NCBI GenBank assembly: GCA_000761475.1
Contig: JQNW01000003.1
Coordinates: forward strand, 1-64,000
Direction of reading: 5' to 3'
Source of the DNA: Chromohalobacter israelensis
Lineage (GTDB): Bacteria; Pseudomonadota; Gammaproteobacteria; Pseudomonadales; Halomonadaceae
Length of the DNA: 64,000 bases
Position numbers and translations under genes: made by a program. Below the pieces are notes generated by a model. That model did not search any database, was not told the origin of the DNA, and worked only from the letters and a program-made list of their open reading frames with translations. Positions 46,521-55,611 of this stretch are shown here, one piece after another; position 1 is the stretch's first letter, and every line of letters starts with the position of its first letter.

Positions 46521-47299
46521 GGGCGATCGCGGGAGCCGCGGGCGGCGTGCTGATGGCGCTGGGCCTGTTCTATCTGCTGGCATTGCTGGTGGCGCCGCCG
46601 GACGATGCGCGCGAGCCCATCGAGCAGCCGATGTCGGTGTCGCGTGTCGAGGCGCCACAGGCGCAGGCACCGGCCCCTCAGGCGGCCGCGCCCGATGCGC
46701 CGACGCCACCGGCCGACACGCCGCCGCCACCGCCGCCGTCGCCCGTGCCGGCGGCGCAAAGCGACAGTGCGCTGGCGTTGCCCGAGCCCGAGCGCTCGGC
46801 ACCGCCCACGCCGGAGGTGCCGCAAGAGACATTGCCGGAGCTGGAGGAGATTGAACCGCAGCCCGAACCCACGCCGGAACCGCAGCCCGAGCCGGAGCCG
46901 GCTCCCGAGCCCGAGCCGACGCCGCAGCCGACCGAGTCTTCGTCGGCGAACGAGGCGTCCCAGGGCGAGAGCGAGGCCGCCTCGGCGGACCAGGCCGCGG
47001 ATAGCGGGGAGTCCAGCCAGGCGCCGTCGCAGGAAGTGGGGTCTCCCCAGCCCACCGAGCGCGTGCCACCGGAATACCCGTCACGGGCGCAGCGTCGTGG
47101 CATCGAGGGGTACGTCGAAGTGCGCTTCACGATCCAGCCCGACGGCCGGGTGGACGCCGATTCCTTGCGGGTCACCGAGGCCCAGCCGCGAAACGTGTTC
47201 GAGCGGGCGGCACTGAAGGCGATCTCCGGCTGGCGGTTCCCGCGTGCAGATGCCCCGCGTGAAGCGCGTCAGCGTCTAGAATTCCGCCTCAAGAGGTAG
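46517..47299 (+). CDS. tonB: TonB energy transducer
   Basis: This 260-residue protein has one N-terminal membrane segment (about 5-27), a long Pro-rich spacer that starts with Pro/Ala runs and turns into a strikingly regular Pro-Glu repeat (about 114-140), a Ser/Glu/Ala stretch, and a C-terminal TonB domain with PPEYPSRAQRRGIEGYVEVRF and WRFPRA. The domain contacts TonB boxes of outer-membrane receptors. The acidic spacer fits a halophile. It is the fifth gene of the operon. Confidence 0.93.
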   Translation: MRAIAGAAGGVLMALGLFYLLALLVAPPDDAREPIEQPMSVSRVEAPQAQAPAPQAAAPDAPTPPADTPPPPPPSPVPAAQSDSALALPEPERSAPPTPEVPQETLPELEEIEPQPEPTPEPQPEPEPAPEPEPTPQPTESSSANEASQGESEAASADQAADSGESSQAPSQEVGSPQPTERVPPEYPSRAQRRGIEGYVEVRFTIQPDGRVDADSLRVTEAQPRNVFERAALKAISGWRFPRADAPREARQRLEFRLKR

Positions 47300-47302
47300 C
47301 GC

Positions 47303-48502
47303 ATGCGGTTGTCTCATTGGAGCTATGCAGTAGTGCTGGGCCTGTGCCTGGGGGCCGCCGGCAGCAAGGCGCTGGCGGCAGGGCCGCCGCTGGCGCCGGA
47401 CATGGTGAACGCCCTGGAGTCGCTGCAGCAGCGCCTGCAGGACGACGGGGCCAGCCAGGACGAGATCGACGACGCCAAGGCGGCGGCACGCCGACTGCAA
47501 GGGGGCAATGCGGCGGACCGCTGGGCGCGGGCGCTGTTCCTGCAACTGGCGGCCACCGGTGAAGCCCGGCGGGGGCGTGACGGCGCCGCCGCCGATCTGT
47601 ATCGCCAGGCGCGGCGCATCGACGGTGTCGACGGCGACTCGCGCCGGCGCTGGCTCGATCAGGAAGCTCGCCTGCGGCTGCGTGCCGGCCAGACCGCGCA
47701 AGGCGCCGAGCTGCTCGGCGAGTGGATCGAGCGTCACGGCGGCGACCGCGACAGCCTGTGGTTGATGGCGCAGGCTCAGGCGACGCTGGAGCGCTGGTCA
47801 CAGGCCGCGAACTGGGTCGATCGTGCACGCCGCGCCGGTGGCATGAACGACACGCGTCGTGCCCTGGCGGCGAGCGTCTATCAGCATGCCGAGCGCTATG
47901 AGGCGGCACTGGGATTGCTCGACACGGCGCTCGAGGGGAAGGGCGACGACCCCGATGCCTGGCGGCGCGCGGCGGCCCTGGCGCAGCGCATGCAGCGTCC
48001 CGGCCTGGCCGCCGCGTTGTGGGAAGCCGGTTGGCGGCGGGGGGCGCTGCAAGGGCGCGAGGCGCTCGAGCAGTTGATACGCCTGCATGTGGCGGGCGGT
48101 ACGCCGGCACGCGCCGCCGAGTACCTGCAGGCCGCATTCGAGGACGGTACCTTGCCCCGCGATGTCGAGCATCAGCGGCGTCTCGCCGAAGCCTGGACGG
48201 CGGCGCGCGCCCAGCGCGAGGCGCTGTCGGCGTGGCGCACGCTGGCCGAACGCACCCAGGCCGCCGAGGACTGGCGGCAGCTCGGCGAACTGGCCTATGG
48301 ATGGGGCGAATGGTCGACGGCGGTGGAGGCATTGCGCGAGGCTCGCGAGCAGGGCGCCGATCCCGCGCGAACCTGGCTGCTCGAAGGCGTGTCCCTGCTG
48401 GAACTGTCTCGCGAGGAAGAGGCTCGACAGGCTTTCGAGGCGGCCCGCGACGCGGGCGCGTCGCAGGCCGAGGACTGGCTGGCATCGCTCGACGCCGACT
48501 GA
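47303..48502 (+). CDS. exported TPR-rich protein of the TonB2 operon
   Basis: This 399-residue protein has a signal peptide (about 1-26, ending ALA) and then Ala/Arg/Glu-rich helical repeats in TPR style over nearly all the rest. In Vibrio-type TonB2 loci a TPR protein often ends the operon, and this one starts 3 bp after tonB. A scaffold or receptor-partner role in the periplasm is inferred only. It is convergent with xthA, ending 20 bp away. Confidence 0.75.
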   Translation: MRLSHWSYAVVLGLCLGAAGSKALAAGPPLAPDMVNALESLQQRLQDDGASQDEIDDAKAAARRLQGGNAADRWARALFLQLAATGEARRGRDGAAADLYRQARRIDGVDGDSRRRWLDQEARLRLRAGQTAQGAELLGEWIERHGGDRDSLWLMAQAQATLERWSQAANWVDRARRAGGMNDTRRALAASVYQHAERYEAALGLLDTALEGKGDDPDAWRRAAALAQRMQRPGLAAALWEAGWRRGALQGREALEQLIRLHVAGGTPARAAEYLQAAFEDGTLPRDVEHQRRLAEAWTAARAQREALSAWRTLAERTQAAEDWRQLGELAYGWGEWSTAVEALREAREQGADPARTWLLEGVSLLELSREEEARQAFEAARDAGASQAEDWLASLDAD

Positions 48503-48521
48503 GGCCGGCGTCGCGCCGTTC

Positions 48522-49352
48522 TCAGCTCGCGCCGGCGTCGCAGGCGAGCTGCGCCCATACCGGCGCATGGTCCGAGGGCCGCTGAATGCCGCGCAGTTCG
48601 TAGTCGATGCCCGCGTCCGTCACCCGCTCGCAAAGCGGGGGGGTGACCATGATGTAGTCGATGCGCAGCCCGCGCTTGGGATCGCGCTCGAAACCGCGCG
48701 AGCGATAGTCGAACCAGCTGAAACGGTCGTCGACCTCGGGGTAGCGCAGGCGGTAGCAATCGCTGAGCCCCCAGTCGACCAGCCGCGCGAGCCATTCGCG
48801 CTCCACCGGCTGGAAGCTGGTCTTGCCCTCGCGCAACCAGCGCTTGCGGTTGGCCTCGCCGATGCCGATGTCGATATCGGCGGGCGAGATGTTGAAGTCC
48901 CCCATCACCGCGAGACGTTCGCTGGGCGTGTGGCGTTCCTGCAGCAGCGTCGTGAGCCGTGCGTAGAAGTCGCGCTTGTTGGGAAACTTGGTAGGGTGGT
49001 CGACGTTCTCGCCCTGGGGAAAGTACCCGTTGTAGATCGTCAGCGGCTCGCCATCGTCACACGCCAGGCGCACGCCGATCAGCCGGCGCTGGGCCTCCTC
49101 GCCGTCGTCGGGCAGGCCGTAGTACACCGCCTCGGGCGCCTGGCGCGTCAGCAGCGCGACGCCGTAGTGCCCCTTCTGGCCGTGGAAGGCGACGTGGTAC
49201 CCCAGCGCTTCGACCGCCTCGCGGGGGAATTCGCTGTCCTGTACCTTGGTTTCCTGGAGGCCGATGACATCGGGCGCGTGGGCGTCGACGAGCGCTTCCA
49301 GTTGATGCAGGCGGGCACGGATCCCGTTGATATTGAACGACACCAGGCGCAT
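48522..49352 (-). CDS. xthA: exodeoxyribonuclease III
   Basis: This 276-residue AP endonuclease and 3'-5' exonuclease of base-excision repair belongs to the EEP (Mg-dependent) fold. It shows [10 protein letters not shown]34 in [30 protein letters not shown] and the final catalytic SDHAPVW. Length is normal. Its ATG overlaps the stop of the upstream small basic protein gene by one base (TGATG), so the two are co-translated. Confidence 0.95.
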   Translation of the reverse strand: MRLVSFNINGIRARLHQLEALVDAHAPDVIGLQETKVQDSEFPREAVEALGYHVAFHGQKGHYGVALLTRQAPEAVYYGLPDDGEEAQRRLIGVRLACDDGEPLTIYNGYFPQGENVDHPTKFPNKRDFYARLTTLLQERHTPSERLAVMGDFNISPADIDIGIGEANRKRWLREGKTSFQPVEREWLARLVDWGLSDCYRLRYPEVDDRFSWFDYRSRGFERDPKRGLRIDYIMVTPPLCERVTDAGIDYELRGIQRPSDHAPVWAQLACDAGAS

Positions 49353-49603
49353 CAGTCGTCACCTCGCTTGTCGCTGTCGGATGACGAGGCGCCGCCATGG
49401 ATATCGAGCTTGGGCGCTTGCTGCTGACGCGCCAGACGGCGTGCTGCCTGCAGCTTGCGCTGCTGACGCTTCTTCTGCGTATAGCGCGCCGAGGATTTGA
49501 CCTCGTCGGGGTTGTCGTGGCGCCATTGACGATAGTCCTTGCGGCGCCCGGTGCGAATCGTCACCTTGCTGGCGAGCGAGCGGGTCTTTTTCCTGCGTGT
49601 CAT
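49352..49603 (-). CDS. small basic protein upstream of xthA
   Basis: I do not recognise a family with confidence. The 83-residue protein is very basic at the start (MTRRKKTRS, then [13 protein letters not shown]) with a middle [19 protein letters not shown] helix and an acidic Ser/Asp tail. That composition suggests nucleic-acid or ribosome contact. The start ATG 49603 was preferred because the open frame upstream is low in similarity and has no site. Overlap with xthA (TGATG) argues that it is real and co-expressed. Confidence 0.55.
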   Translation of the reverse strand: MTRRKKTRSLASKVTIRTGRRKDYRQWRHDNPDEVKSSARYTQKKRQQRKLQAARRLARQQQAPKLDIHGGASSSDSDKRGDD

Positions 49604-49704
49604 GTCGTATCCCGTGTCGTATTGACTTGGCGCCCATTCTACCAGCCGCGTCGTCGAGCGACATCCGTGCCGGGCGCGATGCCCGCGCGAGGCTCGGCAA
49701 TGAC

Positions 49705-49713
49705 TGATACAAT
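49705..49713 (+). promoter_or_regulatory. candidate extended -10 promoter for rhlB
   Basis: TGATACAAT matches an extended -10 (TG-N-TACAAT) 116 bp upstream of the rhlB start. No strong -35 is seen, which extended -10 promoters do not need. Confidence 0.5.
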
Positions 49714-49828
49714 GCCCGCTTCCGCCGTGATCCAGCTCGGCTGAACGACGGCCGTGGCGCGCCCGGGAGGCGGGCGAGCGTGCTGGATTCATGCATTCCG
49801 TACGAATATTGGACAGACATAGAAGCCT

Positions 49829-51103
49829 ATGAGCGAGTCGGACAAAACCTCAGCACCGGCCCAGAACCGAAAACCGAAACGTCGGCGTCGCAAACCGCGC
49901 CGCTCGCAATCCCAGTGGGACATCAAGCAGTTTCAGGTACCGCCGGTCGCGGGGAAGTGGCGTTTCCACGATTTCGACCTCCCCGTGCCGTTGATGCGCG
50001 CGATCCATGCCCTGGGGTTCGAGTATTGCACGCCGATCCAGGCCGAGGCCCTGGCCAAGACCCTGCTGGGCGGGGACGTGGTCGGCAAGGCCCAGACCGG
50101 AACCGGCAAGACCGCGGCCTTCCTGATCTCGATCCTGGCCTACTTCCTCGAGGAGAAGGCACCCGACGGTCAGAAGCCGGGGGCGCCGCGTGCGCTGATC
50201 GTGGCGCCGACCCGGGAGCTGGCGCTGCAGATCGAGAAGGACGCCAAGGCCCTGGCACGCTTCACCTCGCTCAACGTCGCCAGCGTCGTGGGCGGCATGG
50301 ACTATCAGAAGCAGCGTGACCAGCTGGGCCGCAAGGTCGATGTGCTGGTCGCCACGCCGGGGCGTCTGCTCGACTTCCACGAGAAGCGCGACGTCGACCT
50401 GACGCAGACCGAAGTGCTGGTGCTCGACGAAGCGGATCGCATGCTGTCGATGGGTTTCATCCCCGATGTCAAGCGCATCGTGCGGCATACGCCCAAGGCC
50501 GAGGAGCGTCAGACCTTCCTGTTCTCGGCGACCTTCAGCCAGGACATCCTCAACCTCGCCAATCAGTGGACGCACGATGCCGCGCATGTCGAGATCGAGG
50601 TCAGCCTCGAGAATGCCGCCAACATCGATCAGCGGGTCTATCTGGTGAGCGACAGCGACAAGCAGCGCCTGCTGGTCAATCTGCTCAACCAGGAGAACAT
50701 GGAGCGCGTGATCGTGTTCGGCAATCGTCGCGACCTGGTGCGCAACCTCGACAGCGAGCTGCGCAAGGCGGGGATCAACGTGGCGATGCTGTCCGGCGAC
50801 GTGCCGCAGAACACGCGCATCACGACCCTCGACAAGTTCCGCAACGGCGAGGTGGACGTGCTGGTGGCCACGGACGTGGCAGGGCGCGGCATCCACATCG
50901 ACGATGTCAGCCATGTGGTGAACTACACCCTGCCCGAGGATCCCGAGGACTACGTGCACCGCATCGGACGCACGGGACGTGCCGGCGCGGAGGGCGTGTC
51001 GATCAGCTTCGTCGGCGAGGAAGACGCCTTCGCCCTGCCGGGGATCGAGTCCTACATCGGCGACAAGCTGCCGTGCCAGCATCCCCCCGACGGGCTGCTT
51101 TGA
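49829..51103 (+). CDS. rhlB: DEAD-box RNA helicase RhlB
   Basis: This 424-residue ATP-dependent RNA helicase is a usual partner of RNase E in the degradosome. A basic Arg/Lys-rich N-terminus (residues 12-27) precedes the core: [17 protein letters not shown] (about 88-95), [23 protein letters not shown] (DEAD at about 200), SATFS, and [10 protein letters not shown]. The end, [13 protein letters not shown], is close to the E. coli RhlB form. A tail beyond that is short. It precedes dinG by 3 bp. Confidence 0.9.
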   Translation: MSESDKTSAPAQNRKPKRRRRKPRRSQSQWDIKQFQVPPVAGKWRFHDFDLPVPLMRAIHALGFEYCTPIQAEALAKTLLGGDVVGKAQTGTGKTAAFLISILAYFLEEKAPDGQKPGAPRALIVAPTRELALQIEKDAKALARFTSLNVASVVGGMDYQKQRDQLGRKVDVLVATPGRLLDFHEKRDVDLTQTEVLVLDEADRMLSMGFIPDVKRIVRHTPKAEERQTFLFSATFSQDILNLANQWTHDAAHVEIEVSLENAANIDQRVYLVSDSDKQRLLVNLLNQENMERVIVFGNRRDLVRNLDSELRKAGINVAMLSGDVPQNTRITTLDKFRNGEVDVLVATDVAGRGIHIDDVSHVVNYTLPEDPEDYVHRIGRTGRAGAEGVSISFVGEEDAFALPGIESYIGDKLPCQHPPDGLL

Positions 51104-51106
51104 CCC

Positions 51107-53272
51107 TTGGCCGAGACGACGGATAACGGGCTCGACAGCGAGCTCAAGGCGACGATTCAGACGGCCTATCGCCGGGTGCTCGACTCGCTCGAGCTGACCC
51201 CGCGGTACGGCCAGCGTCTGATGATCGCCGAGATCGCGCGAACCCTGGGCGGTATCGAGTCGGACGACGCCGGACGGCGGCTGTCCAACGAGCACGTCTG
51301 CGTGCTGGAGGCGGGCACCGGCACCGGCAAGACGCTGGCCTACCTGCTCGCCGCGCTGCCCATCGCCCAGGTACGCGGCAAGCGTCTGGTGATCTCCACC
51401 GCCACGGTGGCCCTTCAGGAGCAGGTGCTGCATCACGACCTGCCGGCCCTCAAGGCGCACAGCGGCCTCGACTTCGAGTTCGCCCTGGCCAAGGGGCGCG
51501 GTCGCTACTTGTGCGTGGCGCGGCTCGATCAGGCCCTCGAAGGTGGCGAAGACAACCCCACGCTGTCGCTCTTCGAGGAGGCGATGTCCTCCGGCGACGG
51601 GGACGACTTCCAGGCCCTGGCCCAGGAGATGGCCGACGCCTATTCGGCGGGGCGCTGGGAGGGCGATCGCGACAGCTGGCCCACCGGGATCGACGACGCC
51701 GACTGGCGGCGCCTGACGATCGACCATCGCCAGTGCACCAATCGCCGCTGCGGGCACTTCGGGGCCTGCGCCTTCTTCCGCGCGCGTCGCGGGCTCGACC
51801 AGGCCGACGTGATCGTCGCCAACCATGACCTGGTGCTGGCGGACCTTTCCCTGGGCGGTGGGCTGGTACTGCCGTCGCCCAAGGATTGCATCTACGTCTT
51901 CGACGAAGGCCACCACCTGCCCGACAAGGCGCTGGATCACTTCTACCACCGGCTGCCGGTCAACGGCACGCTGCGCTGGCTGCGGACGCTGAAGAAGTCG
52001 CTGACCGAGCTCAACACGGCCCTCGGCGTGCAACCGACCCTGGCGCGCCTGCTGGCGACCCTGCCGGAGGCGATCGCGGCGCTGGAACCCCGCCTGGGCG
52101 AGGCCTTCGCCATGGGGCATCGCCTCGCCGAGCGCGAAGAGGGGCTGCCCGACGATGCCACCGATGCCGTGCACCACCGTTTCCCGATGGGGCGCGTGCC
52201 GGAGGCCCTGAGCGAGCAGGCCCAGTCGATGGTGACGGCATTCGCCGAACTGTCGCGCACGCTCGAAAGCATGGCGGATATCCTGCGCGAGAGCCTCGAC
52301 CCCGAAAAGGCCACGGGGCTGCCGCGCGAGCAGGCCGAATCCTGGCTGCCGCTGGTGGCGCTGCTGCACGGGCGCGCGCTGGAGGCGCATGCCTTGTGGC
52401 AGGCCATGGCGACGCCGGACCCGGCCGAGGGCATTCCCCAGGCACGCTGGCTGACCTTCGAGCGTATCGCCGGCGATGCGGAACTGACGTTTTCGGCCAG
52501 TCCGGTGTCGGCCGCCGAGACCCTGGCGCGCCACTTGTGGGGCACCTGTCACGGGGCCGTGGTGACCTCGGCGACGCTGACCGCGCTCAATCGTTTCGAG
52601 CGCCTGCAGGAGCGGGCCGGGCTCGCCAATCGGTATCGCTATCAGCGCCTGCCGAGTCCCTTCGACTATTCCCGCGCCGTGCTCAGCGTACCGCCGGAGG
52701 CCGTCGATCCCAGCAACCGCGAGGCCCACGAGCGTGCGCTGATCGACTTCACCAAGGCACTGGACGAACGCGAAGCCGTGCTCATGCTGTTTTCGTCACG
52801 CAAGCAGCTGCGTGCGGTGCTGGAGGCGTTGCCGGAGACGGTGCGCGAGCGGGTCGTCGCCCAGAATCACCTGCCCAAGCGTGAATTGCTGCAGCGCCAT
52901 CGCGCACGAGTCGACGCCGGGGAGGGCAGTATCATCTTCGGGCTGGCCAGCTTCGCCGAGGGCATCGACTTGCCGGGCGAGTATCTCACCCACGTGGTGA
53001 TCACCCGCCTGCCGTTCTCGGTGCCCGACGATCCGGTGGGAGCAACCCTGGCGGAGTGGATCGAGAGCCGCGGCGGCAACCCCTTCATGCGGATCTCGGT
53101 GCCGGATGCGTCGATACGCCTGGTTCAGGCCTGCGGACGGCTGATCCGCAAGGAGGCCGATCAGGGTCGCATCACGCTGCTCGACCGGCGCGTTCTGACT
53201 CGGCGGTACGGGCGGGCGCTGCTCGATTCGCTGCCGCCGTTTCGCCGCGAGATCGACGGTCAGGCGCAGTAG
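51107..53272 (+). CDS. dinG: DinG-type XPD-like DNA helicase
   Basis: This 721-residue superfamily 2 helicase has an iron-sulfur cluster. Motifs are Walker A EAGTGTGKT (about 68-76), the four cluster cysteines (YLC at about 136, then CTNRRCGHFGAC at about 211-222), FDEGHH (DEAH-like, about 265), SATLTAL, and QACGRLIRKE. The enzyme family unwinds R-loops, D-loops and similar structures. The predicted start is TTG 51107, giving an N-terminus that lines up with E. coli DinG, though no strong ribosome site is seen; reliance on coupling with rhlB is likely. Confidence 0.9.
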   Translation: MAETTDNGLDSELKATIQTAYRRVLDSLELTPRYGQRLMIAEIARTLGGIESDDAGRRLSNEHVCVLEAGTGTGKTLAYLLAALPIAQVRGKRLVISTATVALQEQVLHHDLPALKAHSGLDFEFALAKGRGRYLCVARLDQALEGGEDNPTLSLFEEAMSSGDGDDFQALAQEMADAYSAGRWEGDRDSWPTGIDDADWRRLTIDHRQCTNRRCGHFGACAFFRARRGLDQADVIVANHDLVLADLSLGGGLVLPSPKDCIYVFDEGHHLPDKALDHFYHRLPVNGTLRWLRTLKKSLTELNTALGVQPTLARLLATLPEAIAALEPRLGEAFAMGHRLAEREEGLPDDATDAVHHRFPMGRVPEALSEQAQSMVTAFAELSRTLESMADILRESLDPEKATGLPREQAESWLPLVALLHGRALEAHALWQAMATPDPAEGIPQARWLTFERIAGDAELTFSASPVSAAETLARHLWGTCHGAVVTSATLTALNRFERLQERAGLANRYRYQRLPSPFDYSRAVLSVPPEAVDPSNREAHERALIDFTKALDEREAVLMLFSSRKQLRAVLEALPETVRERVVAQNHLPKRELLQRHRARVDAGEGSIIFGLASFAEGIDLPGEYLTHVVITRLPFSVPDDPVGATLAEWIESRGGNPFMRISVPDASIRLVQACGRLIRKEADQGRITLLDRRVLTRRYGRALLDSLPPFRREIDGQAQ

Positions 53273-53326
53273 GCGCGCCGCCCGGGCCGCCGGAAAGGCG
53301 GTCGCGGGCGGCGGTGGGGCGGGCGA

Positions 53327-54406
53327 TCAGGCGCCGCGCCGGCGCTGACCGAGTACCGGCTTGAGCTTCTCGTCCATGCTGCGCATGGCCGTTTCGGTGG
53401 TCGGCCAGTCGATGCAGGCATCGGTGATCGAGACCCCGTATTGCAGCTGCGAGCGGTCCTCGGGAATCTTCTGGTTGCCCCAGCCGATATGCGATTCGAC
53501 CATCAGGCCCATGATCGAGGTGTTGCCCTCGAGGATCTGATTGGCGATGTTGTCCATCACCAGCGGCTGCAGGGACGGGTCCTTGTTGGAGTTGGCGTGC
53601 GAGCAGTCGACCATGATGTTGGGGGTGACGCCGGCCGCACGCAGCTCGTTCTCGGCCAGCGTGACGCTGACGCTGTCGTAGTTGGGCTTGCCGTTGCCGC
53701 CGCGCAGGACGATGTGCCCGTAGGCGTTGCCGCGCGTGCGGATCACCGCGACCTGGCCACCCTGATCGATGCCCAGGAAATTGTGCGGGTGGGCGACCGA
53801 CTTGAGGGCGTTGACCGCGACATCGAGACTGCCGTCGGTGCCGTTCTTGAAGCCCACCGGCGACGAGAGACCGGAGGCCATTTCACGGTGCGTCTGGGAC
53901 TCGGTGGTGCGGGCGCCGATGGCCGACCAGCTGATGCAGTCCTGCAGATACTGGGGCGAGATGGGGTCGAGCGCCTCGGTGGCCAGCGGCAGCCCCATTT
54001 CGGCGAGTTCCACCAGCAGACGCCGGGCGGTGCGCAGCCCTTCCTGGATGTCGAAGGTATCGTCGAGGTGAGGGTCGTTGATCAGTCCCTTCCAGCCGAC
54101 GGTGGTACGCGGCTTCTCGAAATACACGCGCATCACGACGTACAGGCTGTCGCTGACCTCGTCGGCCAGCTTGCGCAGACGCCGCGCGTAGTCGCGCGCG
54201 GCTTCCACGTCGTGGATCGAGCACGGGCCGATGACCACGACCAGGCGCGGGTCGTCGCCATCGAGAATGCGCTGCAGGGTCCGACGACCCTCGAGTACCG
54301 TGCGCTCGGCTTCCTCGGAAAGAGGGATTTCCCGCTTGAGAGCTTCGGGGGTGACCAGCACGTCCTGCGCGAGGACGTTGATATTGTTGACCTGCTGTTC
54401 TGACAT
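53327..54406 (-). CDS. aroG: 3-deoxy-7-phosphoheptulonate synthase, class I
   Basis: This 359-residue enzyme condenses phosphoenolpyruvate and erythrose-4-phosphate, the entry step of aromatic amino-acid synthesis. AroF/G/H-type marks are VVIGPCSIHD, MRVYFEKPRTTVGWKGLINDP, LPLATEALDPISPQY, IGARTTESQTHRE and MVDCSHANSNKD with metal ligands. Which aromatic amino acid inhibits it cannot be read with certainty; the symbol aroG is used for the family. The site GGTAGCGGA precedes the start. It is convergent with dinG. Confidence 0.93.
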   Translation of the reverse strand: MSEQQVNNINVLAQDVLVTPEALKREIPLSEEAERTVLEGRRTLQRILDGDDPRLVVVIGPCSIHDVEAARDYARRLRKLADEVSDSLYVVMRVYFEKPRTTVGWKGLINDPHLDDTFDIQEGLRTARRLLVELAEMGLPLATEALDPISPQYLQDCISWSAIGARTTESQTHREMASGLSSPVGFKNGTDGSLDVAVNALKSVAHPHNFLGIDQGGQVAVIRTRGNAYGHIVLRGGNGKPNYDSVSVTLAENELRAAGVTPNIMVDCSHANSNKDPSLQPLVMDNIANQILEGNTSIMGLMVESHIGWGNQKIPEDRSQLQYGVSITDACIDWPTTETAMRSMDEKLKPVLGQRRRGA

Positions 54407-54788
54407 TCCGCTACCTGTAGATATGTGTCGCCAAGGGCATCGGTTTCGCTTGCGAAGAAGCGCTACTATCGCTTGTCGGCGCCGGGAAAATCAATGTCGC
54501 AGCCGAACTTATCGCCGAGCGAGCGGTCAATGCCCGGATGCCTTGCGCGCATCCGCCGTCGTGTCGCCTTGATGGGACGGGCAGAAACAGGAACACTAGA
54601 CGCATCACAAGCAAGCGGATCGGCCACATGACCCCAGGTCTTCGCCCCATTCGATTCATTGTCTCGATCATTCAGTGCCCCGCGGGCTCGACTGGAACAT
54701 GATGACCACACAGCAGATGCAAATTTCATGCGGTGCCGCCGAAGCGGGCGGCCCGCGCCATGGTGCCTCCAGCATTGAGGGGGAGTGA
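54407..54788. other. divergent region between DAHP synthase and algU
   Basis: This 382-bp gap holds an AlgU-type promoter at 54505-54531, leaving an algU leader of about 250 nt. Two further GGAAC triplets (around 54591 and 54691) lack a matching second box. No gene or clear terminator is seen. Confidence 0.5.
54505..54531 (+). promoter_or_regulatory. predicted AlgU (sigma-E) promoter of algU
   Basis: GAACTT (54505-54510) and TCAAT (54527-54531) are 16 bp apart. GAACTT with 16-17 bp is the AlgU/sigma-E pattern, and the second box has the same bases and spacing as the box found before mucD. It would give self-activation of algU. Confidence 0.6.
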
Positions 54789-55394
54789 ATGGGCACAAGG
54801 GAAACCGATCACCAGCTCGTTGAGCGTGCCCAGAAGGGAGACACCCGCGCTTTCGACCTCCTGGTCAAGAAATATCAGCACAAGATCATCGGACTGATCG
54901 GCCGCTATGTGCACGATCCCGCCGAAGTGCAGGACGTGGCGCAGGAGGCCTTCATCAAGGCATATCGTGCGCTCGGCAAGTTTCGCTCCGAGAGCGCCTT
55001 TTACACCTGGATGTACCGTATCGCGATCAACACCGCCAAGAACCATCTCGTCTCGCGCGGTCGCCGACCGCCGGGCAGCGACATGGACATCGTCGATGCC
55101 GAGGTGCTCGATCACAGCGGTCGCCTGTCCGATATCGATACCCCCGAGGCGGCGCTGCAGCGCGACCAGCTCGAGGCAGTGGTGTTCGAGGTGATCGAGA
55201 ACCTGCCGGAAGACCTGCGTACCGCGATCACGTTGCGGGAGATGGACGGTCTCGCCTACGAGGACATCGCCAACATCATGCAGTGTCCGGTCGGCACGGT
55301 ACGCTCGCGCATCTTTCGCGCGCGCGAAGCGGTGGACAAGGCCATCGCCCCGTTGTTGAGCACGTCGAACAAGGCGGATGCCGCCGTCGAGTGA
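54789..55394 (+). CDS. algU: RNA polymerase sigma factor AlgU/RpoE
   Basis: This 201-residue extracytoplasmic-function sigma factor runs the envelope-stress response. Region 2 (about 10-95, with DVAQEAFIKAYRAL and YRIAINTAKNHL) and region 4 (about 130-185, with LPEDLRTAITLREMDGLAYEDIANIMQCPVGTVRSRIFRARE) are complete and very close to E. coli RpoE and Pseudomonas AlgU. A GAGGGGGAG site precedes the start. It is followed by mucA after a 217-bp gap, which is unusually long for this pair. Confidence 0.97.
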   Translation: MGTRETDHQLVERAQKGDTRAFDLLVKKYQHKIIGLIGRYVHDPAEVQDVAQEAFIKAYRALGKFRSESAFYTWMYRIAINTAKNHLVSRGRRPPGSDMDIVDAEVLDHSGRLSDIDTPEAALQRDQLEAVVFEVIENLPEDLRTAITLREMDGLAYEDIANIMQCPVGTVRSRIFRAREAVDKAIAPLLSTSNKADAAVE

Positions 55395-55423
55395 TGAAAA
55401 ATGCAATCCATGCCATCGCGAGT

Positions 55424-55450
55424 GAACTGTTCGGCGACTTTGACGTCTCA
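55424..55450 (+). promoter_or_regulatory. possible AlgU promoter in front of mucA
   Basis: GAACTG (55424-55429) and TCTCA (55446-55450) are 16 bp apart in the algU-mucA gap, about 160 bp before mucA. This is a variant of the other two sites and could boost the anti-sigma factor independently. Confidence 0.4.
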
Positions 55451-55611
55451 ACGGGGTATCAGTGGAATGAGTGGGCGCTACGACGCCATGTGAGCAGGAC
55501 GCTCGCTCGGGTTTCAGAACCGGTTTCAGGAGCTGTGTTGCCACATGCGAGCCGCTACGCAGCGCCCAATGGACGATGGGCATTCGTCTTGTCGAATGTG
55601 AGGGTGTAGGT

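Noticed and set aside
46857-46940. Pro-Glu codon repeat in tonB as a DNA repeat element
   Set aside because: It is explained by the Pro-rich spacer that TonB proteins normally have.
49850-52729. A 959-codon open frame on the minus strand opposite rhlB and dinG
   Set aside because: It is antisense to two well-supported helicase genes, is His/Gln/Arg-rich as expected for the mirror frame of GC-rich codons, and shows no recognisable motif.
55394-55609. The 71-codon frame between algU and mucA as a true gene
   Set aside because: No ribosome site except overlap with the algU stop, no recognised family, and a promoter-like pattern within it; kept as a finding only.
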